This document shows, piece by piece, positions 1 through 6,286 of a stretch of 6,950 bases of DNA; the first letter of the stretch is position 1, and each line of letters opens with the position of its first letter. Source of the DNA: Sutterella sp. UBA1442. GTDB taxonomy: Bacteria > Pseudomonadota > Gammaproteobacteria > Burkholderiales > Burkholderiaceae_F. The position numbers and the translations under genes are program-made. The DNA is taken from contig DCTK01000093.1 of NCBI GenBank assembly GCA_002329575.1, forward strand, positions 2,646 through 9,595, given 5' to 3'. The notes below the pieces were generated by a model that saw only the letters and a program-made list of their open reading frames with translations, searched no databases and was not told where the DNA came from.

Positions 1-503
1 GACAAAAATAAAACGGACTTCTTTTTTGAACTTACGTACAAGATGAAGAGCGAAATAGCTCCCATACACGAAACTATAAATCCTACATCTTTAAAAACAG
101 ACAATGAAATCGTAAAAACCGGAGGGAACAACCCAATCGCATAAAACCATAACAAATTCCGATTAAAAATTAAATCAACAAATATCGCGATCGATGCCCA
201 GTAAAGAATCTGATGTACTATGAATATCCCACCAATGCCCAACATTGGATTTAGGATATGCATCATAATTGCCATTATTGCCGGGTGCCAGTTATCATAT
301 GAATCATTTACAGCTTGTGACCATTGACTTAGCGTATCATTACTAAACATTCCAGGATAAAACAGCGCAACCACCAAAAGAGCCGAAAGTAATGCAATAA
401 AATAATACGCAAACCTGTCCAACTGATTGCAACTTCGGTATAGACACGAGATCAACTGGAGAAAATTTTCTCTGCGTAATGAATGGTTACGCTGACTTCT
501 CAT
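1..503 (-). CDS. Predicted GT-C-like multi-spanning membrane protein (3' truncated by window edge)
   Basis: This gene starts at the ATG at 503-501 and stays open to the left edge, giving 167 complete codons, so its C-terminus is missing. The protein has a basic N-terminus, then a hydrophobic segment (about residues 31-49), a short loop with FYPGMFSNDTLSQ (48-60) and DNWHPA (70-75), and further hydrophobic segments at about 76-112, 117-137 and 140-157. FKDV lies at 137-140 between the last two. A first outer loop holding an acidic residue (D56) after TM1, followed by a W-H-P motif, resembles predicted GT-C-fold membrane glycosyltransferases of unknown specificity. These typically use polyprenyl-phosphate sugars on the periplasmic side. 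It lies 17 nt downstream of the family 2 glycosyltransferase, so it is probably cotranscribed. The ribosome-binding site is weak (a GGAT about ten bases upstream). The gene is certain; the function is inference. A flippase or polymerase-like membrane protein is an alternative. Confidence 0.8.
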   Translation of the reverse strand, partial: MRSQRNHSLRRENFLQLISCLYRSCNQLDRFAYYFIALLSALLVVALFYPGMFSNDTLSQWSQAVNDSYDNWHPAIMAIMMHILNPMLGIGGIFIVHQILYWASIAIFVDLIFNRNLLWFYAIGLFPPVFTISLSVFKDVGFIVSCMGAISLFILYVSSKKKSVLFL

Positions 504-520
504 AGTGAATTTATCCGTAT

Positions 521-1636
521 TTATTTTATAACAGAGACAATTCGCTTCAAGCCTTGATACGTTTTCTTTAAGACTTTAAATGAAAAACTATCTCTCGGAA
601 AAATTAATGGTATATACAGCTTCGTTAAATATACTAGTTTAAGAATTTTTGGCAAAGACTGTTTTTCAAGAATTAAAAGACTCAAAACCTCTCTACCTGG
701 CGTAAAAGAAGCAAGTCTATCAACAAGGAACATCTTTTCTTGATTTTCTCGATTTAACTCTACTCCGGAAAAATCGATCATTTTGAACAGTGCTGACAGA
801 CGCTCACAGGATTTTTTCACTGTCACAATATCAGATTCTCCAATTGTATCAATCTCTACGTAGGACAAAGCCCAAACTAAAATATCCTTTGCATGCTTAT
901 TTAAAATTCCAAGTTTTAACCAATAATTGAAAACCAATTCAATCATATCAACATGACCAATCAAACGGGCGTCAGAATTGCTCGTGTACTTGGTCAACAT
1001 AGAATTCCTTGTCTGTCTATACCAATAAAAATCTCTCCCTAGATATGCTATTCTTTGAGCATGGGGGAATACATAAAATTGATATATTTGATCTTCTCCC
1101 AATTCTACAGATTCAGGATAAAAGAGCTGGTATTTCTCAATAATCGATTTTTTATAAAGCTTATTCCAAGTAAAAGGCCTACTTCCCACTTCATAGAATA
1201 AAGCTTGTTCCACTTGGTCAAAAACAATTCTATCTTTTACTTTTAAAACAGAATTAATCCAATCAACAGAATAAGGAAAAGAATGTCCACCAAATACAAC
1301 AATATCAGCATTCTCTTTAATAGCACAATCATAAAGAGCTTTCAAGGAATCAACTTCGATTCGATCGTCAGAATCAACATGTAGAACGTATTCTCCCTTA
1401 GCCGCAACTAAACCAGCATTACGAGCTGCAGGCAGTCCCATATTTTCTTGATCGACAATGCGAATCAGAGGATATACTTCTGCGTATTTTTGAAGAATCA
1501 AAGAAGAGTTATCTGTCGATCCATCATTAACACAAATAATCTCATAATCATCTAACTGCTGATTCAATAAACTATTAAGGCATTCCGCCAAATACTGTTG
1601 TGAGTTATAAACAGGAACTATAATTGAAATTTTCAT
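521..1636 (-). CDS. GT-A family 2 glycosyltransferase
   Basis: This 371-residue inverting family 2 glycosyltransferase is predicted to add one sugar of the polysaccharide repeat from a nucleotide sugar, at the cytoplasmic face of the membrane. The N-terminal GT-A domain shows IIVPVYNSQQYL (5-16), the nucleotide-binding NDGSTDNS (37-44), NMGLPAARNAGL (65-76) and the metal-binding DSDD (88-91). Acceptor-side motifs are WNKLYKK (157-163), GEDQIYQF (180-187, with the probable catalytic ED) and the family's YWYRQTRNSM (204-213). The remaining C-terminus, rich in L, K and I, has no recognised domain and may be helical and membrane-associated. I start it at MKIS (1636) and not at an in-frame ATG at 1666. 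The later start has a good Shine-Dalgarno and sits in an ATGA overlap with the stop of the upstream gene, and the ten extra residues do not belong to the fold. Donor and acceptor cannot be read from sequence; galactose or a hexosamine is equally possible. Confidence 0.93.
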   Translation of the reverse strand: MKISIIVPVYNSQQYLAECLNSLLNQQLDDYEIICVNDGSTDNSSLILQKYAEVYPLIRIVDQENMGLPAARNAGLVAAKGEYVLHVDSDDRIEVDSLKALYDCAIKENADIVVFGGHSFPYSVDWINSVLKVKDRIVFDQVEQALFYEVGSRPFTWNKLYKKSIIEKYQLFYPESVELGEDQIYQFYVFPHAQRIAYLGRDFYWYRQTRNSMLTKYTSNSDARLIGHVDMIELVFNYWLKLGILNKHAKDILVWALSYVEIDTIGESDIVTVKKSCERLSALFKMIDFSGVELNRENQEKMFLVDRLASFTPGREVLSLLILEKQSLPKILKLVYLTKLYIPLIFPRDSFSFKVLKKTYQGLKRIVSVIK

Positions 1637-3393
1637 TTTTCTACCTTTGAATACACGCGATGCCATCCTTGCCCAAGCGCATAATCATCAAAAACTTTAG
1701 TGACCGAATCCTTTCGGAGGAAAAATAGCTTAAACAAAATAAAAAGATCGGCGACAAGCAATATTGAAAACTGAATAAACTTAAAAAAGGAGTGGTGAAC
1801 AATATACCCAGAGTGGCTACCTTTATGATAAAAGAGAAAACTTTTAAAGAAAAAGCCATCCTTCCATTCATTACTCCCTATATTCACTAGCATAACTCCT
1901 TCTTTATGAAACATTAAATTTCCATAAAGAGTTATAGATGCCCAAAGGCGTCTAAACAAGGATTGATTTTTATTTAAATTAATTTCTAAATTATCTACAT
2001 TATCCAGCTCAACATTTCTTAATACACACTGTTTACATACACTATCAATCTGTGCCTTATTTTCAAATAATCGATTAACACTCCCCCATTCATGGCTCGT
2101 CATGAGAGACTCTTTCAACCCTTGTCTCATGCAAAATAAATTATCGTATTGATAGCTAAACAAATAACCTAAATACGGTTTTAAGTACCGTGCAAAAAGA
2201 ACTTTCCAACTTTCGCCTATCAACGTATTGATAAAAAGATAATTTCTGGTATCTAAAAATACTCTAAAAGGTGATTCTTTACCTAAAAAATCATCAATAT
2301 ACGCAAAAATCCCAAAAGGAGTTTCAATTTGAAGACGATTCGAGATAGAAAATAAAACATCATCTCCATGGATAAAAAATGGGAAGGGCAATTTTTGAAT
2401 GGATATTAACGGGAAAGCAAAATAGCACCATGCTCCATAGTTTGGTAAATTCTCGGACCTATTCAATGCACATAATGCATTGGAGCCTTCAATACTCCAA
2501 CCACAGTTGATTGGATAGAACTGCCCATGTGCGTAGTATCCACCTCGTTCATGAATCACTAACTTATCTTCTTCTTTAAGCAGAGTCCCTGAAATAGCAG
2601 CGCACTCATTCACAAAAAATTGAAAATAACGATATGTTCTGTATATTGATTCTTCAGAACTAAGGGCGTCATCATCAAGAAATAAAACATGTGAACTCTG
2701 CAATTTCTCATTTGAATAGAGCAACCCCCTAGTAAATCCACCAGCTCCGCCAAGATTATCATTGGGCAATATAAAAATATTTTCACCTAAATTTGTTAAG
2801 TTCAGGTTACTAGAATTATCTACAATTACGAGACTTAACTTATTCGTTTGTTCAAACTTATTCTCTAATTCTCTAAATATCCTAATAGTTTTAGCCACTT
2901 CTTCATGTCGATTAAAATGACAAACCACCAGACTTAATTTAACATCTCTTCTCGGTAAAACATACGTTCCCCATTTAAAAAAATCGAAATAACACCCATT
3001 TGGATCTAAGCATAAAACTGTCAAATATATGAGTCCTTTTCTTCCAGAAAAGTCCAAAGTGATTTCATCAAGGTTCCCTGTTGAATTAACCACCTTAGAG
3101 AACACTACCGTTGAAGATGAGTCGTCGTATTTGTTATGAATCGTTAAGAGAAAGACGCCTCGTGCTTTATACCGTAAGCAAACGGTCTGAAGACCTAACT
3201 TTTCCGTAAAATCATCGATTGACAGAACATTAGTAAAACCGTCAAAAGTCACACTATCCCCAAAAGACAATTCTGAAACAACAGCGACACTCTCACCCCT
3301 GGCATCACTAGAGTGACAATATAGCTCTCTAGGGTAATTATTGTCGTTTTTAATATCAAGAATAATGTTTTGGATTGTCGTAAAAACAGCCAT
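1633..3393 (-). CDS. GlfT2-like galactofuranosyltransferase (GT2 family)
   Basis: The 586-residue product is predicted to transfer galactofuranose from UDP-Galf to the growing glycan. Its layout follows mycobacterial GlfT2: a beta-rich N-terminal domain (about 1-147), a GT-A catalytic domain (about 152-390) and a mostly helical C-terminal domain. The GT-A part starts with LSLVVCHFNRHEEV (153-166) and has VDNSS (191-195) and the diagnostic NDNLGGAGGFTRG (211-223). LFLDDDA (237-243) carries the metal-binding DDD, GAWCYFAFP (320-328) is the acceptor-site aromatic cluster, and FFIHGDDVLFS (339-349) has an Asp pair where GlfT2 has WDD with its catalytic base. The LDTRNYLF block (380-387) closes the domain. 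The expected metal-ligand His is not evident. A hydrophobic stretch at 537-559 may anchor it to the membrane. The start is fixed by an in-frame TAG immediately before the ATG, with GAAGAG as a modest ribosome-binding site. UDP-Galf would come from glf just upstream. The gene is markedly AT-rich. Linkage, and whether it is mono- or bifunctional, cannot be told. Confidence 0.85.
   Translation of the reverse strand: MAVFTTIQNIILDIKNDNNYPRELYCHSSDARGESVAVVSELSFGDSVTFDGFTNVLSIDDFTEKLGLQTVCLRYKARGVFLLTIHNKYDDSSSTVVFSKVVNSTGNLDEITLDFSGRKGLIYLTVLCLDPNGCYFDFFKWGTYVLPRRDVKLSLVVCHFNRHEEVAKTIRIFRELENKFEQTNKLSLVIVDNSSNLNLTNLGENIFILPNDNLGGAGGFTRGLLYSNEKLQSSHVLFLDDDALSSEESIYRTYRYFQFFVNECAAISGTLLKEEDKLVIHERGGYYAHGQFYPINCGWSIEGSNALCALNRSENLPNYGAWCYFAFPLISIQKLPFPFFIHGDDVLFSISNRLQIETPFGIFAYIDDFLGKESPFRVFLDTRNYLFINTLIGESWKVLFARYLKPYLGYLFSYQYDNLFCMRQGLKESLMTSHEWGSVNRLFENKAQIDSVCKQCVLRNVELDNVDNLEINLNKNQSLFRRLWASITLYGNLMFHKEGVMLVNIGSNEWKDGFFFKSFLFYHKGSHSGYIVHHSFFKFIQFSILLVADLFILFKLFFLRKDSVTKVFDDYALGQGWHRVYSKVEK
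1643..1648 (-). promoter_or_regulatory. Ribosome-binding site deciding the start of the 521-1636 glycosyltransferase
   Basis: On the minus strand AAAGGT lies 6-7 nt before the ATG at 1636-1634. It is inside the last codons of the upstream galactofuranosyltransferase gene, whose TGA (1635-1633) overlaps that ATG as ATGA. This favours translational coupling and the shorter, family-consistent N-terminus MKISIIVPVYN. Confidence 0.6.
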
Positions 3394-3559
3394 CTACATC
3401 TCTTCAAATTATCAAATATTCATAAACTATATGATCATTGTTGTGTTGCCTTGCCATGATACGTTTCACTATAGCAACCAATTCACCTACTTTAGGAGGC
3501 TCTTTTATGTCAATTTTAAATCATAAGATATCTCCATTAAAGTTTGAACATAACCATGC
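3394..3559. other. 166-nt AT-rich intergenic gap between glf and the galactofuranosyltransferase gene
   Basis: This is the only sizeable non-coding stretch; the other gene junctions in the window range from a 4-nt overlap to 28 nt. G+C falls from glf-like to the lower level of the transferase genes here. It holds no clear terminator hairpin with a T-run, no RNA gene and no JUMPstart-like sequence that I recognise. On the minus strand an uninterrupted 38-codon stretch (3520 to a TGA at 3406-3404) reads in the glf frame after two stops (the glf TGA and the TGA at 3523-3521). It lacks an ATG at its head and is short enough to be chance. The gap may be a recombination joint, a gene remnant or the site of a secondary promoter. 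Confidence 0.6.
3468..3476 (-). promoter_or_regulatory. Possible extended -10 element for a secondary promoter
   Basis: The minus strand reads TGCTATAGT here, a TATAGT hexamer (one mismatch to TATAAT) with an upstream TGn extension. Initiation would fall near 3461, about 68 nt before the ATG at 3393. No good -35 hexamer stands 16-18 nt upstream. A TTGACA at 3508-3513 is too far from it. In AT-rich DNA such a match is easily fortuitous, so this is a weak candidate. Confidence 0.18.
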
Positions 3560-4657
3560 TCAAAACGTATTGGCGAGATAAAGTCCTCTTTTTACAGCCT
3601 TATCCATATCATAATAACAATAGTCTCCCAATCGCCCCATAAAAACCACTTTGTCATCACGCTCGGCCATCTCGCAGTAGCGAGCATAAAGCGCTTGATT
3701 CGCAGTCGAGGGCACCGGGTAGTAGCGCTCATTTTCCCCGTTGACAAACGCCTGAGGATATTCGTAAGAAACAACCGTTTTCTCTGCGGGTGTATCCAAG
3801 AAATACTTGTACTCCCCGATTCGCGTGAAGTCGTAATTGCACGGGTAGTTGATCACCGAATTTCTTTGGAAATAGGGGCGATCAAACGTCAAAAATTCAA
3901 AACGAAGACTACGATACGGAAGCTCACCTTCGCAATAGTCGAAGTATTCATCGATAGGACCGCTATAGAAGACTTGATCAAAATCCGTCTTCATAGAATG
4001 CTCGTACGGGGTATTCAGTTTGACGGTAATCGCCTCATGATCGAGCATCTTTTCAATCATGGCCGTGTAGCCGGCAAGCGGAATGCCTTGGTAACGATTT
4101 TGGAAATAGCGGTTGTCTCGGCTAATGTAAACCGGTACTCGGCCCGTAACCGCAGGATCCAAATCCTCGGGTTTCATTCCCCACTGCTTTAAGGTGTAAT
4201 GCAAAAACACCTTCTCATAGATGTAATCGGCCAAAAACTGCAAGTCGCCATCGCCCGTTTGACGCAATTGCAAGATCGGAACTTTAACGTTAAATCCGAA
4301 GTGAGAAAGAAGCTTTTCTTCAAGGCGAGTAGCAATGGTAGAAGGAAATAACGCCTGGATTGAATTTAAATTAAAGGGAATCGGCACATATTGACCGTCA
4401 ATCAAAGCCAGTACTTCGTGTTGATACGGGTACCATTGAGTGAAGCGGCTTACAAAATCCCAAGCGGCCTTCTCATCGGTATGGAAAATGTGCGTGCCAT
4501 ACTGGTGCACGTCAATGCCGTTTTCATCAAAGTAATCAAAGCAATTGCCTGCAACGTGATCTTTGCGATCGATGACCGTTACGGTATGACCGCGCTCAGC
4601 CGCTACTCGGGCTAACGTTGTACCTGAAATCCCACAACCCACAACTAAAATTTTCAT
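3560..4657 (-). CDS. glf: UDP-galactopyranose mutase
   Basis: This 365-residue cytoplasmic flavoenzyme interconverts UDP-galactopyranose and UDP-galactofuranose using reduced FAD, supplying UDP-Galf. Length matches the bacterial family (about 365-400). The Rossmann FAD site is GCGISG (7-12) with VIDRKDHVAGNCFD (28-41) after it; the usual GGN is AGN here. HQYGTHIFHT (51-60) carries the substrate/flavin-site histidines, with Thr where many homologues have Pro. Further family blocks are LKQWGMKPEDL (156-166), GRVPV (172-176, the Arg matching the UDP-phosphate-binding Arg of characterised enzymes), YFQNRYQGIP (184-193), GYTAMIEKML (196-205), INYPCNYDFTRIGEYKY (269-285), and GRLGDYCYYDMDKAV (341-355) with the flavin- and substrate-contacting Arg and Tyr. 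AGGGGA lies about 7 nt before the ATG. It follows galU by 24 nt, and a Galf-transferase gene follows it, so substrate flow fits the gene order. G+C is close to galU and higher than the downstream transferases. Confidence 0.97.
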   Translation of the reverse strand: MKILVVGCGISGTTLARVAAERGHTVTVIDRKDHVAGNCFDYFDENGIDVHQYGTHIFHTDEKAAWDFVSRFTQWYPYQHEVLALIDGQYVPIPFNLNSIQALFPSTIATRLEEKLLSHFGFNVKVPILQLRQTGDGDLQFLADYIYEKVFLHYTLKQWGMKPEDLDPAVTGRVPVYISRDNRYFQNRYQGIPLAGYTAMIEKMLDHEAITVKLNTPYEHSMKTDFDQVFYSGPIDEYFDYCEGELPYRSLRFEFLTFDRPYFQRNSVINYPCNYDFTRIGEYKYFLDTPAEKTVVSYEYPQAFVNGENERYYPVPSTANQALYARYCEMAERDDKVVFMGRLGDYCYYDMDKAVKRGLYLANTF

Positions 4658-4681
4658 TAAAAAATCCCCTTTTTCTATTAC

Positions 4682-5518
4682 TTAGATCTTATACCCTAAC
4701 TTTACAGCGAAGTTGACCGTTGCATCCAAAAAGCCTTGCTTAGAACCGCAGTCGTAACGAGTGCCCTCAAAGCGATGTGAATACGTAGTGCCCAATTGCA
4801 ATTGCGAAGCGATGGCATCGGTTAATTGAATTTCACCGCCTACACCCTTTTGCACCTTTTTGAGTTCTTCAAAAATTTCAGGTTCCAACACATATCGACC
4901 AATCACGGCTAACGTCGAAGGAGCTACTTCGGGATCGGGTTTTTCAATCATGGTGTTGACACGACTGGTACGAGCCAAGTTGTCTTCGACTCCCACAATG
5001 CCGTACTTTTTCGTGTCGGCCAACGGAACGTCTTGAACCGCCAAAACACTACCACCACCCATTTGACGACGCGCTTCAATTAATTGACCGATTGCACTTT
5101 GTTGCGCATCAATTAAGTCATCGGCAAGCATCACGGCAAAGGGTTCGTTACCTACCACAGGCTGTGCACACAAAACCGCATGACCCAAACCCAAAGGCTC
5201 CGGCTGACGAATATAGATAAAGGTCACACCCATCGGAGCGATGGAGCGCACGGTTTGCAAAAGCTCTTCTTTACCTTTTTGAATCAATTCACGCTCAAGC
5301 ATCGGGGCCTTGTCAAAATGGTCTTCGATAGAACGTTTAAAACGCCCCGTAATGAAGATCATTTCAGTGATGCCGGCCGCATAAGCTTCTTCAACGGCAT
5401 ACTGAATTAAAGGTTTATCGACCACTGGCAACATTTCTTTAGGCATTGCCTTAGTTGCTGGCAAAAAACGGGTCCCTAAACCAGCAACGGGAAACACAGC
5501 TTTGCGAACAGCCTTCAT
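4682..5518 (-). CDS. galU: UTP-glucose-1-phosphate uridylyltransferase
   Basis: This 278-residue cytoplasmic enzyme makes UDP-glucose from UTP and glucose-1-phosphate. UDP-glucose is the precursor of UDP-galactose through a 4-epimerase not present in this window. The nucleotidyltransferase signature runs [20 protein letters not shown] (9-28), followed by [17 protein letters not shown] (29-45). Other blocks are [14 protein letters not shown] (56-69), [12 protein letters not shown] (104-115), LADDLID (131-137, metal Asp), KKYGIV (170-175), MIEKPDP (190-196), [10 protein letters not shown] (227-236) and [13 protein letters not shown] (252-264). All expected motifs are intact and the length is normal. 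AAAGGA sits 6 nt before the ATG. It lies 28 nt after wzt and 24 nt before glf. Its higher G+C and conserved sequence resemble a housekeeping gene recruited into, or duplicated within, the polysaccharide operon. A second galU elsewhere in the genome is possible. The sequence style is betaproteobacterial to my eye. Confidence 0.97.
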   Translation of the reverse strand: MKAVRKAVFPVAGLGTRFLPATKAMPKEMLPVVDKPLIQYAVEEAYAAGITEMIFITGRFKRSIEDHFDKAPMLERELIQKGKEELLQTVRSIAPMGVTFIYIRQPEPLGLGHAVLCAQPVVGNEPFAVMLADDLIDAQQSAIGQLIEARRQMGGGSVLAVQDVPLADTKKYGIVGVEDNLARTSRVNTMIEKPDPEVAPSTLAVIGRYVLEPEIFEELKKVQKGVGGEIQLTDAIASQLQLGTTYSHRFEGTRYDCGSKQGFLDATVNFAVKLGYKI

Positions 5519-5546
5519 AAGATTTCCTTTACATAAATTAACCTAG

Positions 5547-6284
5547 TTAACCCCAATATTGTTGGCACACTTCACGCGCTACACCATCCATTTTTAATTT
5601 ACCATGCTCAAACCATAATGCTCGAGTGCAAATTTGCTCCACTAAACCTCTCGAATGGCTTGCAATAACCAAAATTTGACTTGTTTCTACCATCTCATTG
5701 AGTCTCTTCGCCGCTTTTTGATTAAAACTATCATCTCCAACGGAAAGCCACTCATCCATAATAAGAATTTCTGGTCGAATAATCGTTGAAATTGAAAATG
5801 CAAGACGTAAATGCATCCCAGAAGAGTAAGTTCTAACGGGCATGTCAATAAAGCTCCCCAACTCAGAAAATTCAATAATTTCCTGCATACGCGCTAGAAT
5901 CTCGGAGCGCTTTAATCCCATTAAGACACCTCGGACCAAAATGTTCTCTCGACCAGTGGCTTCTGGATCTATACCTAATGAAATATCTACTAAAGATCCA
6001 ATAGTCCCTTCAATTTTGGCTTTTCCTTGTGTTGGGATATAAACTCTACTCAATGTGCGCAATAACGTACTTTTGCCAGCTCCATTATGCCCAATTAAAC
6101 CAACGCGTTCACCAGGTTCGATCTTGAAAGTTACATCTATCAGAGAGCGAACTATGGTTTCTTTAGCACCAAAGTCAACCTTGCCACCTGTTGCAGACTG
6201 TAAGATTGTATTCTTCAGTGAGCGATTGTTTGCATTGAAAATGGGAAAATCAACACAGACTCTATTTAATTCAATTAAAGCCAT
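5547..6284 (-). CDS. wzt: Polysaccharide ABC transporter ATP-binding protein (Wzt/KpsT/TagH type)
   Basis: This 245-residue ATPase powers export of lipid-linked polysaccharide across the cytoplasmic membrane with the permease encoded just upstream. The N-terminal strand and insert (about 1-55, with RSLKNTIL and a G-rich linker) are typical of polysaccharide exporters. Motifs are Walker A GHNGAGKST (65-73), TGRENI (110-115), the signature YSSGMHLRLAFSI (153-165), Walker B ILIMDEWLSVGDDSF (173-187, catalytic E178) and the switch His in IASHS (208-212). The protein ends directly after the ATPase fold. It therefore lacks the C-terminal carbohydrate-binding domain of long Wzt proteins such as E. 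coli O9a, and resembles short forms such as that of the Klebsiella galactan locus. I choose the ATG at 6284, 2 nt after the wzm stop (TAAAAATG), which suggests translational coupling. An in-frame TTG at 6296 would add four residues and overlap wzm; it has no better ribosome-binding site. Confidence 0.95.
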   Translation of the reverse strand: MALIELNRVCVDFPIFNANNRSLKNTILQSATGGKVDFGAKETIVRSLIDVTFKIEPGERVGLIGHNGAGKSTLLRTLSRVYIPTQGKAKIEGTIGSLVDISLGIDPEATGRENILVRGVLMGLKRSEILARMQEIIEFSELGSFIDMPVRTYSSGMHLRLAFSISTIIRPEILIMDEWLSVGDDSFNQKAAKRLNEMVETSQILVIASHSRGLVEQICTRALWFEHGKLKMDGVAREVCQQYWG

Positions 6285-6286
6285 TT

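Noticed and set aside
1637..1666. Ten-residue N-terminal extension of the GT2 enzyme from an upstream ATG
   Set aside because: The MKIS start has a better ribosome-binding site and the ATGA overlap, and GT2 enzymes normally begin right at this strand.
1641..1871. 76-codon minus-strand frame overlapping the end of the galactofuranosyltransferase gene
   Set aside because: It is an alternative frame over the hydrophobic C-terminal segment, so its hydrophobic look follows from the same T-rich DNA.
3484..3503. Inverted-repeat-like CCTACTTTAGGAGG in the gap, considered as a terminator
   Set aside because: The arms have a mismatch and almost no loop, and no T-run follows on the transcribed strand.
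4100..4145. Apparent loss of the conserved UDP-binding Arg of the mutase (RVPVY instead of RVPVR)
   Set aside because: Counting from the conserved Trp (W159), the catalytic-site Arg corresponds to R173, the first residue of RVPV, which is present. The second Arg is not the one in question.
3695..4192. 165-codon open frame on the plus strand inside glf
   Set aside because: It is antisense to a fully conserved UDP-galactopyranose mutase, its translation shows no recognisable family, and a long antisense frame is a common by-product of G+C-richer coding sequence.
5180..5410. Plus-strand open frame inside galU
   Set aside because: It is antisense to conserved GalU motifs and shows no family resemblance.
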